A stretch of 64,000 nt of DNA, from the NCBI RefSeq assembly GCF_030816235.1, contig NZ_JAUSXT010000001.1, positions 3,472,001 through 3,536,000 on the forward strand, given 5' to 3'. The notes beneath the pieces are model-generated. The model saw only the letters and a program-made list of their open reading frames with translations, ran no database searches and was not told the DNA's origin. The translations under genes and the position numbers were made by a program. Numbering within the stretch: the stretch's first letter is position 1; every line of letters starts with the position of its first letter. The stretch comes from Microbacterium sp. W4I4. GTDB taxonomy: Bacteria > Actinomycetota > Actinomycetes > Actinomycetales > Microbacteriaceae. Shown here piece by piece: positions 31,674-42,711 of this stretch.

Positions 31674-33779
31674 GTGGCACGGAGCATCTACATCACCTCG
31701 GCCGAAGGACACAGCGGCAAGTCGACGATCGCGCTCGGCGTGCTGGATGCGCTGATGCGCGTCTCGCCCCGGGTGGGCGTGTTCCGACCCCTTGCGCGCT
31801 CCACGCAGGAACGGGACATCGTCCTCGAACTCCTGCTCGCCCACGACGGGGTGCACCTCGACTACGAGGACTGCATCGGCGTCACCTACGACGACGTGCG
31901 CGAAGACCCCGATCGGGCGCTCGGCATGATCGTCTCGCGCTTCAAGGCCGTCGAGGCGCAGTGCGACGCGGTCATCGTCGTCGGCAGCGACTACACCGAC
32001 GTCGCCAGTCCCGCCGAGCTCGGCTACAACGCCCGCATCGCCGCGAACCTCGGTGTGCCGGTGCTGCTCGTGCTCTCGGGGCGCGACCAGCAGAACAACG
32101 CGGAGCAGCTCGGCACCACCACCGCGCGCACGCCCGAGCAGATCGAGCAGATCGCCGCTCTCGCACTCGGCGAGCTGACCGCGGAGCGCGCCGAGCTGTT
32201 CGCCATCATCGTGAACCGCGCGGAGCCCGACGCGCTGAAGGAGATCGTCGACGGAATCGGCGTCGACCGCACCCCGGTGTGGGCGATCCCCGAGGAGCGC
32301 TCGCTCGTCGCACCGTCCATGCGCGGCATCCTGCAGGCCCTCGAGGGACGGGTCGTGCGCGGCGGCGACGAACTGCTGGAACGCGAGGCGTACAGCATCG
32401 TGATCGCCGGCATGTCGATGGTGAACGTGCTGCCCCGGCTCGCCGAGGACGCGGTCGTCGTGATCGCCGCCGACCGCAGCGAGACGCTGCTGGCGACCCT
32501 GATGGCCGCGGCATCCGGGACCTTCCCGGACATCGCCGGCATCGTCCTCAACGGACCCTTCGAGCTGCCGGACACGATCGTCCAGCTGATCGACGGGCTC
32601 GAGCTGAGCATCCCGATCATCGCCACCGACCTGGGCACCTACGACACCGCCGTGCGCATCATGCACACCCGCGGACGCGTCAGCGTGGACTCCGGTCAGC
32701 GCTATCAGAGCGCGCTGGCGCTGTTCCAGAAGCACGTCGACATCGCCGAGCTCACGATCGAGATGGGTCTCGCGCAGTCGTCGGTGATCACGCCGCTGAT
32801 GTTCGAATACGGCCTCATCGAGCGGGCGCGCAGCAGCCGCAAGCGCATCGTGCTCCCGGAGGGCGGGGATGATCGCATCCTCCGTGCGGCGGCCATCCTG
32901 CTCGCCCGCGGCGTTGCCGACCTGACGATCCTCGGCGATGAGGCGGAGATCCGCGCCCGCGCCACGGCGCTCGGCCTGGACATCACCGCCGCACAGGTGC
33001 TCAGCCCCACCGACCCCGAGCACGTCGAACGGTTCGCGCAGGAGTACGCGTGGTTGCGCGCGCACAAGGGCATCACGCTCGAGCAGGCGGCGGACACCGT
33101 CACCGATGTGTCGTACTTCGGCACGATGATGGTGCACCTCGGGCTGGCCGACGGGATGGTCTCCGGTGCCGCGCACACCACCGCGCACACCATCCGTCCG
33201 TCCTTCGAGATCATCAAGACCCGCCCCGGCGTGAACGTGGTCTCCAGCGTGTTCCTCATGGCGCTCGCCGACCGGGTGCTCGTCTACGGCGACTGCGCGG
33301 TGATCCCCGACCCCACCAGCATCCAGCTCGCCGACATCGCCATCTCCTCCGCCGCCACCGCGCAGCAGTTCGGCATCGAGCCGCGCGTCGCGATGCTGTC
33401 CTACTCCACGGGGGAGTCGGGAACCGGCGCCGACGTCGACAAGGTGCGCGAGGCGACCGCCCTGGTGCGCGAGCGCATGCCGGAGCTGCCCGTCGAGGGC
33501 CCGATCCAGTACGACGCGGCCGCCGATGCCGCCGTGGCCGCCGCGAAGCTGCCCGGCTCGCAGGTCGCGGGGCGCGCGACCGTGTTCGTGTTCCCCGACC
33601 TGAACACGGGCAACAACACCTACAAGGCCGTGCAGCGCTCGGCGGGCGCCGTGGCGATCGGCCCGGTGCTGCAGGGGCTCAACAAGCCCATCAACGACCT
33701 GTCGCGCGGTGCGCTGGTCGACGACATCGTCAACACCGTCGCGATCACCGCGATCCAGGCCCAGGAGACCCAGGCATGA
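31674..33779 (+). CDS. pta: Phosphate acetyltransferase Pta (long, three-domain form)
   Basis: A 701-aa enzyme that interconverts acetyl-CoA and acetyl phosphate. The N-terminal BioD-like P-loop domain (ITSAEGHSGKSTIALG, residues 5-20) and a central DRTGG domain (about 215-330) precede the catalytic PTA_PTB domain (about 375-701: RIVLPEGGDDRILRAA, VSGAAHTTAHTIRP, FVFPDLNTGNNTYKA). Its stop overlaps the ackA start (ATGA), the usual acetate-metabolism pair. Confidence 0.95.
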   Translation: MARSIYITSAEGHSGKSTIALGVLDALMRVSPRVGVFRPLARSTQERDIVLELLLAHDGVHLDYEDCIGVTYDDVREDPDRALGMIVSRFKAVEAQCDAVIVVGSDYTDVASPAELGYNARIAANLGVPVLLVLSGRDQQNNAEQLGTTTARTPEQIEQIAALALGELTAERAELFAIIVNRAEPDALKEIVDGIGVDRTPVWAIPEERSLVAPSMRGILQALEGRVVRGGDELLEREAYSIVIAGMSMVNVLPRLAEDAVVVIAADRSETLLATLMAAASGTFPDIAGIVLNGPFELPDTIVQLIDGLELSIPIIATDLGTYDTAVRIMHTRGRVSVDSGQRYQSALALFQKHVDIAELTIEMGLAQSSVITPLMFEYGLIERARSSRKRIVLPEGGDDRILRAAAILLARGVADLTILGDEAEIRARATALGLDITAAQVLSPTDPEHVERFAQEYAWLRAHKGITLEQAADTVTDVSYFGTMMVHLGLADGMVSGAAHTTAHTIRPSFEIIKTRPGVNVVSSVFLMALADRVLVYGDCAVIPDPTSIQLADIAISSAATAQQFGIEPRVAMLSYSTGESGTGADVDKVREATALVRERMPELPVEGPIQYDAAADAAVAAAKLPGSQVAGRATVFVFPDLNTGNNTYKAVQRSAGAVAIGPVLQGLNKPINDLSRGALVDDIVNTVAITAIQAQETQA

Positions 33780-35000
33780 GCGTCGTCCTCGTCATCAACA
33801 GCGGCTCGTCGTCACTGAAGTACAGCCTGATCGACCCGGAGCGCGAACTCGAACTGGGCAACGGCCTGATCGAGCGGATCGGGCAGGGCATGGGCGTCGT
33901 GAGCCACACTGCGCGGTTGGTCTCCGAGCCCGGGCAGCCCGCGCCCACGATGCTGGATGCGAAGCACTCCGATGAGCGACCGATAGCCGACCACGATGCG
34001 GCGTTCGCGGTCATGCTCGCCCAGTTCGCCGAGCACGGTCCGAGTCTGGAGGACAACCCGCCGATCGCCGTCGGGCACCGTGTCGTGCACGGCGGTGCCC
34101 GCTTCTTCGAGCCCACCGTGATCACGCGGCTGGTGGAGATCAACATCGAGGATCTGATCGTGCTCGCCCCGCTGCACAACCCCGCCAACCTGGCCGGCAT
34201 CCGTGCCGCGCGCTCGGCGTTCCCCGATGCGCCGCACGTGGCAGTGTTCGACACGGCGTTCCACCAGACCCTGCCTCCGGCGGCATACACCTACGCGATC
34301 GATGCGGAGCTCGCCCGCGAGCACCGCATCCGCCGGTACGGATTCCACGGCACCAGCCACAAGTACGTCTCCGAGTCCGCCGCGGCATTCCTCGGCCGCG
34401 ACCTCGGAGATCTGCGCCAGATCGTCCTGCACCTCGGCAACGGCGCGTCCATGACCGCCATCGAGGGCGGCCGGTCGGTGGAGACGTCGATGGGCTTCAC
34501 CCCGCTGGAGGGGCCTGGTCATGGGCACGCGGTCGGGCGACATCGACCCGGCCGTGCAGTTCCACCTCGCGCGTCGTGCGGGGATGGATGCCGATGAGCT
34601 GGACGCCCTGCTCAACAAGCGCAGCGGACTGCTGGGACTGGCCGGACGCAGCGACATGCGCGACATTCTCGCCGGCCGGGCCGCGGGGGAGGATGCCGCG
34701 ACCCTCGCCTACGACGTGTACATCCACCGACTGCGCGCCTACCTGGGCGCCTACATCGCCCAGCTCGGCGGCGTCGACGTGATCTCCTTCACCGCCGGGG
34801 TCGGCGAGAACGCCGCGGACGTGCGCGCCGACGCCCTGGCCACGCTCGGATTCCTGGGCGTGCACGTCGACCCGCAGCGCAACGCCTCCCGTGAGAGGGT
34901 CGTCCGCCGCATCTCGACGGATGACTCGGGCACCGAGGTGCTCGTCGTGCCCACGGACGAGGAGCTGGAGATCGCCCGACAGACGCTCAGCGCGATCTGA
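33776..35000 (+). pseudogene. ackA: Acetate kinase AckA, interrupted by a +1 frameshift
   Basis: The N-terminal two-thirds (VINSGSSSLKYSL, VGHRVVHGGARF, RRYGFHGTSHKYVS, HLGNGASMTAI) reads from the ATG at 33776. After SMGFTPLEG the frame shifts. The rest, from MGTRSGDIDP through ISFTAGVGEN to the end, continues in another frame from about 34516 to 35000. The break is at a run of four G (34510-34513), where three would restore LEGLVMGTRSGDIDP. All catalytic segments are otherwise intact, so an assembly or sequencing error is as likely as a true mutation. It normally makes acetate and ATP from acetyl phosphate. Confidence 0.9.
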
Positions 35001-35068
35001 CGCACAACCCGACGCAGACGAAGCCGGATCCGACGCGCGCGACCCCTGGATCGCGGCGCGTTCTTCAT

Positions 35069-35074
35069 TAGGCT
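35069..35074 (+). promoter_or_regulatory. -10 element TAGGCT of the phosphoglucomutase-GH65 operon
   Basis: TAGGCT here is 29 nt before the GTG start and would give a short leader that contains GGAGG (35095-35099), in contrast to the leaderless genes. Confidence 0.5.
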
Positions 35075-35103
35075 GGACGTGCCCGCTCACCTCTGGAGGT
35101 CCC

Positions 35104-35844
35104 GTGTCCGACCTGCTTCCCGATCTGCATCGCGCGACCGGCGTGCTGTTCGATCTCGACGGCGTGCTGACGCCGACCGCCGAGGTGCACATGCGCGCCT
35201 GGCAGCACGTCTTCGACGATGTGCTCGCCCAGTGGGGCGTGACCGAGCCGTACACGGACGCCGATTACTTCGCGTACGTCGACGGCAAGAAGCGCTATGA
35301 CGGTGTGGCCAGCCTGCTGCGCAGCCGCAACATCGAGATCCCGTGGGGTCAGGTCGACGACCCGCCCGAGGCGGAGACGATCTGCGGCGTCGGCAACCGC
35401 AAGAACGCCGCGTTCGCGGCGGCCCTGCGCAGCGAGGGCATCGCCCCGTACCCGGGGTCGCTGGCCCTGCTGGAGAGCCTGAAGGCGGCATCCGTCCCGA
35501 TGGGAGTGGTGTCGAGCTCGAAGAACGCCGAAGAGGTTCTGGGCAGCGCCGGCATCCGCGACTTCTTTGGGATCGTGGTCGACGGCGTCGTCGCCGAGCG
35601 CGACCACCTGGCGTCCAAACCGGCTCCGGACATGTTCCGCGAGGGTGCCCGGATGCTCGGTGTGGACCCGTCCGATGCGGTCGCCGTCGAAGACGCGGTC
35701 GCCGGTGTGGCATCCGCGGCATCCGCCGGCTACGCGAGCGTCATCGGCGTCGACCGCGGCGCCGGTCCCGATGCGCTGCGGGAAGCCGGCGCAACCGGTA
35801 TCGTCGATGATCTTGCCCGTCTGCTGCCCGGCGCCGAGCGCTGA
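35104..35844 (+). CDS. HAD hydrolase, beta-phosphoglucomutase type
   Basis: 246 aa. LFDLDGVLTPTAEVHMRAW carries the nucleophile D17 and acid/base D19 of the beta-phosphoglucomutase subfamily. VVSSSKNAEEVL is motif II, KPAPDMF motif III, and VAVEDAVAGV motif IV. The GTG start is 4 nt after GGAGG. With the GH65 phosphorylase directly downstream, it should convert beta-glucose 1-phosphate to glucose 6-phosphate. Such pairs are classic for maltose or trehalose phosphorolysis. Confidence 0.88.
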   Translation: MSDLLPDLHRATGVLFDLDGVLTPTAEVHMRAWQHVFDDVLAQWGVTEPYTDADYFAYVDGKKRYDGVASLLRSRNIEIPWGQVDDPPEAETICGVGNRKNAAFAAALRSEGIAPYPGSLALLESLKAASVPMGVVSSSKNAEEVLGSAGIRDFFGIVVDGVVAERDHLASKPAPDMFREGARMLGVDPSDAVAVEDAVAGVASAASAGYASVIGVDRGAGPDALREAGATGIVDDLARLLPGAER

Positions 35845-35877
35845 CACGTCCCCCTCCTCACCCCTCACGGAGAACGC

Positions 35878-38370
35878 ATGATCGACCGCGACCGCTACCC
35901 CGTAGATCCCTGGCGTCTCGTGGAGAGCCGCTACGACGAGGAGGGCGTCTCCGAGACGCTCTTCGCCGTGGGAAACGGCTATCTGGGCCTGCGCGGCAAC
36001 CACATCGAGGGTCGCGGCGCGCACGAGCACGGCACGTTCATCAATGGCCTGCACGAGACGTGGCCGATCCGGCACGCCGAACAGGCGTACGGCTTCGCGG
36101 AGGTCGGCCAGACCATCGTGAACGCGCCGGATGCCAAGGTGATGCGCGTCTACATCGACGACGAGCCACTGTCGTTCGACGAGACCGAGATCCTGGAGTA
36201 CTCGCGGGTGCTCGACATGCGCACCGGCGTCCTGGAGCGCACGGTCGTGTGGCTGACGCCCTCGGGCAAGCGCGTGCGCATGCGGGACGAGCGGATGGTG
36301 AGCTTCGACGAGCGCCATCTGGCCGTGCTGCGGCTCGAGGTCACGGTCGAGAACTCCGACGCCCCGGTCACGATCAGCTGCCAGCTGCTGAACCGCCAGG
36401 ACGGTGCGGGCATCTACGCCGGCGACCCGATGGCGGCGAAGTCCGAGGCGAAGGCCGGCTTCGATCCGCGCAAGGCCGAGCGGATCACCGCCCGCGTGCT
36501 GCAGCCGGTGGAGTACTGGCAGGACGGTCTGCGCTCGGCGCTGTCGTACCAGGTCGCCGACTCGGGGATGACGGTCGCCGTGGTGGCCGATCACATCGTC
36601 GAGACCGAGAACGAGTACAGCGCCCGCACCCTGATCGAGCCCGACATCGCCAAGAACGTGTTCCGCGTGCAGGCGAAGGCGGGCGTCCCGATCCGCATCA
36701 GCAAGATCGTCAGCTACCACAGCTCCCGGGGTGTTCCGCCGCGCGAGCTCGTCGATCGGTGTCGTCGCTCGCTGGACCGGGTGGGCGTCGAGGGCGTGGA
36801 TGCTCTGTTCCACGCTCAGGAGGAGTGGCTGAGCTCGTTCTGGGACCGCTCCGATGTGCGCATCGCCGGCCACGACGACCTGCAGCAGGCCACCCGCTGG
36901 TGCCTGTTCCAGCTCGCACAGGCGGCGTCGCGCGCCGACGGCAACGGCGTGCCGGCGAAGGGCCTGACCGGCTCGGGCTACAGCGGTCACTACTTCTGGG
37001 ACACCGAGATCTACGTGCTCCCGTTCCTCACCTACACGTCGCCGCAGTGGGCGAAGAACGCGCTGCGCGCCCGGGTGATGATGCTGCCCGCTGCCCGCCG
37101 TCGCGCCGCGCAGCTGAACGAGGCGGGCGCCCTGTTCCCGTGGCGGACGATCAACGGCGAGGAGGCCTCGGCGTACTACGCCGCGGGCACCGCGCAGTTC
37201 CACATCAACGCCGATGTCAGCTACGCGCTCGGCAAGTACGTGCGCGCCACGGGCGACGAGGACTTCCTGCGTCGCGAGGCCGCCGACGTCGCCGTGGAGA
37301 CCGCCCGCCTGTGGGCGACCCTCGGCTTCTGGCGCGGCACGAACGGCAGCTCGACCTTCCACATCCACGGTGTGACCGGGCCCGACGAGTACACCACCGT
37401 CGTCAACGACAACCTGTTCACCAACGTCATGGCCCGCTACAACCTGCGCTTCGCGGCGCGGGTCGTCGGCGAGATGGCCGAGCAGGACCCCGCCGCCTAC
37501 GCGGCCCTCGTCGACCGCACCGGACTGGATGCAGGCGAGCGGGATGCCTGGGAGCGGGCGGCCGAGGCCATCCACATCCCGTACAGCGAAGGACTCGGCA
37601 TCCACCCGCAGGACGCGTTCTTCCTGGAGCGCGAGGTGTGGGATCTGGAGGGGACGCCTGCCAACAAGCGGCCGCTGCTGCTGCACTACCACCCGCTGGT
37701 CATCTACCGCTTCCAGGTGCTCAAGCAGGCGGATGTCGTGCTGGCGCTGTTCCTGCAGGGCAATCACTTCACCGCTGAGGACAAGCTCGCCGACTTCGAC
37801 TACTACGACCCGCTGACCACCGGCGACTCCACGCTGTCCGCGGTCGTGCAGTCGATCATGGCGGCCGAGGTGGGCTATCAGGACCTCGCCCAGAACTACT
37901 TCGAGCAGGCGCTCTATGTGGACCTCGGCGACCTGCACCACAACGCCGCGGACGGCGTGCACGTGGCATCCGCCGGTGGTGTCTGGACGGCGCTGGTGAG
38001 CGGCTTCGGCGGCATGCGCGACCACGATGGGCTGCTGAGCTTCGATCCCCGTCTGCCCGCCGACTGGCCGGAACTCTCGTTCCCGCTGCAGTGGCACGGA
38101 TCCGCGCTGATGGTCACCGTGACCCTCGATGCACTGCGCGTCGAGGTGCGCTCCGGCGAGCCGGTGGACTTCTCGGTGCGCGGGGTCGATCATCGGGCCA
38201 CGCCGGAGCAGCCCGCGGTCGTCGCACTGGCCGATCAGGGACCGCTGCGGGCGGGACGGCCGACGCTGCGCCAGTTCGAGGATGCGCGGCGCGACGACGG
38301 CACGCTGATGTCGCCGACCATCCCGGTGACGACCACATCGATCCCGGTCATCGGAGTGTTCGAGGACTAG
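35878..38370 (+). CDS. Glycoside hydrolase family 65 disaccharide phosphorylase
   Basis: An 830-aa inverting phosphorylase that cleaves an alpha-glucoside with phosphate to give beta-glucose 1-phosphate and glucose or another sugar. GNGYLGLRGNHIEGR is the N-terminal signature, FWDTEIYVLPFLTYTSP lines the active site, and GVTGPDEYTTVVNDN contains the general acid E504. Maltose, trehalose, kojibiose and nigerose phosphorylases share these motifs, so the substrate is not assigned. It lies 33 bp after the phosphoglucomutase gene in one operon. Confidence 0.92.
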   Translation: MIDRDRYPVDPWRLVESRYDEEGVSETLFAVGNGYLGLRGNHIEGRGAHEHGTFINGLHETWPIRHAEQAYGFAEVGQTIVNAPDAKVMRVYIDDEPLSFDETEILEYSRVLDMRTGVLERTVVWLTPSGKRVRMRDERMVSFDERHLAVLRLEVTVENSDAPVTISCQLLNRQDGAGIYAGDPMAAKSEAKAGFDPRKAERITARVLQPVEYWQDGLRSALSYQVADSGMTVAVVADHIVETENEYSARTLIEPDIAKNVFRVQAKAGVPIRISKIVSYHSSRGVPPRELVDRCRRSLDRVGVEGVDALFHAQEEWLSSFWDRSDVRIAGHDDLQQATRWCLFQLAQAASRADGNGVPAKGLTGSGYSGHYFWDTEIYVLPFLTYTSPQWAKNALRARVMMLPAARRRAAQLNEAGALFPWRTINGEEASAYYAAGTAQFHINADVSYALGKYVRATGDEDFLRREAADVAVETARLWATLGFWRGTNGSSTFHIHGVTGPDEYTTVVNDNLFTNVMARYNLRFAARVVGEMAEQDPAAYAALVDRTGLDAGERDAWERAAEAIHIPYSEGLGIHPQDAFFLEREVWDLEGTPANKRPLLLHYHPLVIYRFQVLKQADVVLALFLQGNHFTAEDKLADFDYYDPLTTGDSTLSAVVQSIMAAEVGYQDLAQNYFEQALYVDLGDLHHNAADGVHVASAGGVWTALVSGFGGMRDHDGLLSFDPRLPADWPELSFPLQWHGSALMVTVTLDALRVEVRSGEPVDFSVRGVDHRATPEQPAVVALADQGPLRAGRPTLRQFEDARRDDGTLMSPTIPVTTTSIPVIGVFED

Positions 38371-38486
38371 ATCCCCACGCCCACTCCGGACATCGCTGCG
38401 CGCTGCCCGGAGCCTCGGGGCGCGTGGCCCCCCGGTGCAATCACCGCACGAGCAACCCTGTCGTGCTCGATGTCGGTCGCACGCCG

Positions 38487-38492
38487 TAGGCT
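38487..38492 (+). promoter_or_regulatory. -10 element TAGGCT, leaderless dnaX promoter
   Basis: TAGGCT ends exactly 6 nt before the GTG start at 38499. Confidence 0.65.
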
Positions 38493-38498
38493 GGTCGA

Positions 38499-40988
38499 GT
38501 GACGACAGCCCTGTACCGCCGCTACCGGCCCGAGACCTTCGGGGAGATGATCGGTCAGTCTCAGGTGACCGATCCGCTCATGACCGCACTGCGCGGTGAT
38601 CGCGTCGGGCATGCCTACCTCTTCTCCGGCCCCCGAGGTTGCGGAAAGACCACGTCAGCGCGTATTCTCGCGCGCTGTCTGAACTGCGCCGAGGGCCCGA
38701 CCGACGTCCCGTGCGGCGTGTGCCCGAGCTGTGTGGAGCTCGCGCGCGACGGCGGCGGTTCGCTCGATGTCGTCGAGATCGATGCGGCCAGCCACAACGG
38801 CGTCGACGACGCGCGAGATCTGCGCGAGCGGGCGACCTTCGCCCCCAGCCGCGACCGGTACAAGATCTTCATCCTCGACGAGGCGCACATGGTCACGCCG
38901 CAGGGCTTCAACGCCCTGCTGAAGCTGGTCGAGGAGCCCCCCGAGCACGTCAAGTTCATCTTCGCGACCACCGAGCCCGAGAAGGTGCTCGGCACGATCC
39001 GCTCGCGCACCCACCACTACCCCTTCCGGCTCGTGCCCCCGGCGGCCATGCTCGAGTACGTCGAGAAGCTCTGCGTCGAAGAGGGCGTGCAGGTCGAGGA
39101 GGGCGTGCTCGGCCTCGTCGTCCGCGCCGGCGGAGGCTCGCCGCGCGACACCCTCTCGCTGCTCGATCAGCTGATCGCCGGGTCCGATGAGGGCAACGTG
39201 ACCTATGCGCGTGCCGTCGCGCTGCTCGGCTACACGCACGCGGCGCTGCTCGACGAGATCGTCGAGGCGCTCGCCGCAGGGGATGCCGCAGCATCCTTCC
39301 CCGCGGTCGACCGCGTCGTGCAGACCGGTCAGGACCCTCGTCGATTCGTCGACGACCTGCTCGAGCGGCTCCGCGATCTGATCGTGATCGCCGCCGTCGG
39401 CGACGGCGCCTCCGCCGTGCTGCGAGGACTGCCGGCCGATGAGATGCAGCGGATGCTGGCGCAGGCCACGAGCTTCGGCTCCGCCCGGCTCTCCCGAACC
39501 GCAGACCTCGTCAGTCGTGCACTCGACGATATGACCGGGGCGACCTCGCCGCGCCTGCACCTCGAGCTGATGGTCGCCCGCGTGCTCGCGGGGGCTCCGA
39601 CGGACGGCACGGAGACGGCAGTTCAGGCGGCGCCTCGTGCATCGGCTGCGCCGGTGGCTCAGGCCGCCCCCGCAGCAGCCGCTCCCGCGCCCGATCCAGC
39701 TCCTGCTTCGGCTCCGGCGGCTCCGGCTCCCGCAATGGAGAAGCCTGCCCCGCAGGCGGCGGTTCCCGAGACGACCGTGTCCACGAAGGTGCAGCCCTCG
39801 GAGAAGGTCGCGCCTGTCGCGCCGGAGCCTGCTGCGGCGACCGAGGTGCCCACCTCGTCCGGGAGGATCGAGCCGGTGGCCGAGCCCGAGCCGGCGACCG
39901 CGGAGATGACCAGGCCGGTTGCGAACGCCGCGCCGGCTCCGCCGTCCGAGCCCGTCGCGCCGGTCGCGCCGGCCGGGCCCACCGCATCCGCACCGGTCGC
40001 CTTCGACCGCATCGCCGCGTCCTGGCCGGCTGTGCTCAAGCGGCTCGAGTCCATCAGCCGGGCATCCTGGCTGGTCGCCACGGGCACCCAGCCGCTCGCA
40101 TACGATTCCGGCACCGGAGTGCTCACACTCGGCTTCGCCAGCCCGTCCGACGTGTCCGAGTTCAAGGGCACCACCCCCGGGCAGGGCCCGTCCGATCACC
40201 TGCGGGAGGCGATCGAGCAGGAGCTCGGCGTCACCGTGAAGTACCGACCCGCACCCCTGCCCCCGAGTGGTGGGAGCGGTGGCGGCGCCCCCACCTCCGG
40301 GCCCGCTCCGACAGGATCCGCGCCGGCACGTCCGGCCCCGAGTAGCGGAGACGACGCACCCGCAGCAGGCTGGGCCAACCCGATGAGCACTCCCGACCCG
40401 GTCGGTGCAACCCCGCAGCGCGGCAAGAGCGGCGGGCAGGGCGGCGCCCCCGCGGCATCCGCCTCGTCGTCACGCGCTGCGGCCGCAGCCGTGACCGAAT
40501 GGGCCGTCGCGCCCATTCCCACCTCCGCACCCGAGGCGGCTGCAGCCACTGCCCCCGCGGTGGCCACCGCCGTCGCGCCGCAGTTCCCGGTCGACGACGA
40601 ACCGTCCGAGGTCGAGGCCGCGGCATCCGCTCCGGCGCCCCCGGTCGACGGTCGCGTCGACGCGCCGCCGCACGATGACTATCCGCCGTTCGACGACGAA
40701 CCCCCGTACGATCCGGAGTACGACGGCCCCGGTGTCGACGACGTCCGCTCCGCGCCCGCGCCGAAGTCCGCACCCGCGCCGAAGAGCGCGCCCACTCCGA
40801 AGTCCCCACCCTCTGCGGCTGCACCGCGGGCGGCGACCAGGGGACCGGAGCGGCCCGCACCGGCTGTCCGCACCCGCCCCGCGGGCGCGGACGGCGTCGA
40901 GCGCCGCGGTGAGGCCGTGATCCGCCAGGTGCTCGGAGCGACGTTCCTGCGTGAAGAGCCCTACCAGCCCCCGACGAGGTTCAACTGA
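38499..40988 (+). CDS. dnaX: DNA polymerase III subunit gamma/tau DnaX
   Basis: The 829-aa clamp-loader ATPase. Walker A is [10 protein letters not shown] (43-52), a zinc knuckle has cysteines between residues 60 and 78 (CLNC...CGVCPSC), Walker B is [20 protein letters not shown], and sensor 1 [18 protein letters not shown]. After about residue 365 comes a long Ala/Pro-rich linker, a small folded domain ([18 protein letters not shown]) and another low-complexity tail, a common actinobacterial layout. recR follows with a 1-bp overlap. Confidence 0.96.
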   Translation: MTTALYRRYRPETFGEMIGQSQVTDPLMTALRGDRVGHAYLFSGPRGCGKTTSARILARCLNCAEGPTDVPCGVCPSCVELARDGGGSLDVVEIDAASHNGVDDARDLRERATFAPSRDRYKIFILDEAHMVTPQGFNALLKLVEEPPEHVKFIFATTEPEKVLGTIRSRTHHYPFRLVPPAAMLEYVEKLCVEEGVQVEEGVLGLVVRAGGGSPRDTLSLLDQLIAGSDEGNVTYARAVALLGYTHAALLDEIVEALAAGDAAASFPAVDRVVQTGQDPRRFVDDLLERLRDLIVIAAVGDGASAVLRGLPADEMQRMLAQATSFGSARLSRTADLVSRALDDMTGATSPRLHLELMVARVLAGAPTDGTETAVQAAPRASAAPVAQAAPAAAAPAPDPAPASAPAAPAPAMEKPAPQAAVPETTVSTKVQPSEKVAPVAPEPAAATEVPTSSGRIEPVAEPEPATAEMTRPVANAAPAPPSEPVAPVAPAGPTASAPVAFDRIAASWPAVLKRLESISRASWLVATGTQPLAYDSGTGVLTLGFASPSDVSEFKGTTPGQGPSDHLREAIEQELGVTVKYRPAPLPPSGGSGGGAPTSGPAPTGSAPARPAPSSGDDAPAAGWANPMSTPDPVGATPQRGKSGGQGGAPAASASSSRAAAAAVTEWAVAPIPTSAPEAAAATAPAVATAVAPQFPVDDEPSEVEAAASAPAPPVDGRVDAPPHDDYPPFDDEPPYDPEYDGPGVDDVRSAPAPKSAPAPKSAPTPKSPPSAAAPRAATRGPERPAPAVRTRPAGADGVERRGEAVIRQVLGATFLREEPYQPPTRFN

Positions 40989-41581
40989 TGTACGACGGCA
41001 TCGTCCAGGAGCTGATCGACGAGTTCGGCCGGCTTCCCGGCATCGGCCCGAAGTCCGCGCAGCGCATCACCTTCCACATCCTGCAGACCCCCTCGTTCGA
41101 CGTCGCGCGCCTCGCTGAACTGCTCACAGAGGTGCGCGCTCGGGTGCGCTTCTGCGAGGTGTGCGGAAACGTGTCCGAGCAGGACCGCTGCGCCATCTGC
41201 CGCGACCCCCGCCGCGACCCCTCGCTGATCTGCGTGGTCGAGGATGCCAAGGACGTCGCCGCGATCGAGCGGACCCGCGAGTTCCGCGGGCTGTACCAGG
41301 TGCTCGGCGGGGCGATCAGCCCCATCGCCGGCATCGGGCCCGACGACCTGCGCATCGGACAGCTGATGTCGCGCCTCGCCGACGGCACGGTGCAGGAGGT
41401 CATCCTCGCCACGAACCCCAACCTCGAGGGCGAGGCGACCGCCAGCTACCTCAGCCGCCTGCTCACCAGCATGGAGATCACGGTCTCGCGCCTGGCGTCC
41501 GGGCTGCCCGTCGGCGGCGACCTCGAGTACGCGGACGAGGTGACACTGGGACGCGCCTTCGAGGGGCGTCGCCGCCTGTGA
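40988..41581 (+). CDS. recR: Recombination mediator RecR
   Basis: A 197-aa DNA-binding ring protein that helps RecA load on gapped DNA with RecO/RecF. The N-terminal helix-hairpin-helix is [15 protein letters not shown], the C4 zinc finger [18 protein letters not shown], and the Toprim domain [13 protein letters not shown]...[15 protein letters not shown]. It overlaps dnaX by one base and its stop overlaps the EamA gene start (GTGA). Confidence 0.96.
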   Translation: MYDGIVQELIDEFGRLPGIGPKSAQRITFHILQTPSFDVARLAELLTEVRARVRFCEVCGNVSEQDRCAICRDPRRDPSLICVVEDAKDVAAIERTREFRGLYQVLGGAISPIAGIGPDDLRIGQLMSRLADGTVQEVILATNPNLEGEATASYLSRLLTSMEITVSRLASGLPVGGDLEYADEVTLGRAFEGRRRL

Positions 41582-42492
41582 ACGCTCAGCACACCGGATT
41601 CGGCCGCAAGGGTTGGATCCTGTTCGCCGTCATGGCGTTCGTGTGGGGGATCACCTACCTGTTCATCAAAGAGGCGGTCGGCTCGTTCTCCCCACCCGCG
41701 GTCGTCGCCGGGCGCACGCTGCTCGGCGGACTGGTGCTGCTGCCGTTCGCGATCCGCAGTGGTGCGCTCAAGGCTGCGTGGCGGTACTGGCCGTGGGTGC
41801 TCGCCTTCGGCGTGGTCGAGATGGCGGGACCGTTCCTGCTGCTCAGCCATGCAGAGACGCAGCTGCCGTCCGGGCTGACCGGACTGCTCGTCGCGACGGT
41901 CCCGCTGTTCGCGGTGATCATCGCATTGCTGCGCGGGGACCGCTCGGTGCTGGCGCCCGTGCGCCTGGGTGGACTGATCCTCGGCTTCATCGGCGTCGCC
42001 GTCGTGGTGGCTGGGCCCGGCCTGTTCCCGCACGGACCGGCCAGCATCGTCGCCATCGGCGAGATCATGCTGACCGCCGTGCTGTATGCGATCGCGCCGT
42101 TCATCATCGCGCACAAGCTGGCCGGAGTGCCGTCGATGGGCACGATCACCCTCGCGCTGTTCGCGGTCGGCCTCGCCTACCTCCCCGCGGCGCTGCTCAC
42201 CCAGCACGACGTGCCCACCCTGCGGTCCACGATCTCGCTGGGCCTGCTCGGCGTCGTCTGCACGGCTCTCGCCTTCGTCGCCTTCTTCGCATTGATCCGC
42301 GAGGTCGGGCCGGTGCGCGCCCCGCTGTTCACCTACGTGAACCCGATCGTCGCCATCGCGCTGGGGACGGTCGTCCTCGCCGAGCCCGTCACCCCGGGGC
42401 TTCTGATCGGCTTCCCGATCGTGCTGGCCGGATGCTGGTTCGCCGCCACAGGCGGACGGCTCAAGGCCCGCGCGGTCGAGCCCTCCCTCTGA
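41578..42492 (+). CDS. EamA/DMT-family transporter
   Basis: A 304-aa protein with ten predicted membrane helices in two EamA repeats. [32 protein letters not shown] is typical of the family N-terminus, and the second repeat begins around [15 protein letters not shown]. Substrates of the family range from amino acids to metabolites and cannot be told here. The GTG start overlaps the recR stop. Confidence 0.85.
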   Translation: MNAQHTGFGRKGWILFAVMAFVWGITYLFIKEAVGSFSPPAVVAGRTLLGGLVLLPFAIRSGALKAAWRYWPWVLAFGVVEMAGPFLLLSHAETQLPSGLTGLLVATVPLFAVIIALLRGDRSVLAPVRLGGLILGFIGVAVVVAGPGLFPHGPASIVAIGEIMLTAVLYAIAPFIIAHKLAGVPSMGTITLALFAVGLAYLPAALLTQHDVPTLRSTISLGLLGVVCTALAFVAFFALIREVGPVRAPLFTYVNPIVAIALGTVVLAEPVTPGLLIGFPIVLAGCWFAATGGRLKARAVEPSL

Positions 42493-42528
42493 GCATCCCC
42501 CTCGGCATCCGCCCGTCTCGGCATCCCC

Positions 42529-42592
42529 GCACTTCTGAAGGACGAATGCAGGTCTGGAGGATGCTGCCGCCCAGGATCTCCTTCAGAAGTGC
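42529..42592. repeat. 14-bp perfect inverted repeat with 36-nt loop
   Basis: GCACTTCTGAAGGA (42529-42542) and TCCTTCAGAAGTGC (42579-42592) lie between the EamA gene and lysC. There is no T-run. It probably ends the dnaX-recR-EamA transcript or is a dispersed palindrome. The rest of the 219-bp gap contains only the lysC promoter. Confidence 0.6.
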
Positions 42593-42666
42593 AGACATCC
42601 TTCATCCGAGAGCACCCGGCCTACCCGGCGCCCGTCACATGCCCTGACCGGCATGGGCGGCATCCG

Positions 42667-42672
42667 TAGAAT
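42667..42672 (+). promoter_or_regulatory. -10 element TAGAAT of lysC
   Basis: TAGAAT lies 39 nt before the GTG; the leader of about 33 nt includes the CGGGAG ribosome-binding site (42701-42706). Confidence 0.5.
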
Positions 42673-42711
42673 GTGCGTGGGCGATTCCGCCCATCGTCCC
42701 CGGGAGTGATC

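Noticed and set aside
34521..35000. A separate 159-aa gene starting MGTRSGDIDP
   Set aside because: It is the C-terminal third of acetate kinase in another frame; the join is at a G-run inside ackA, so it is one broken gene.
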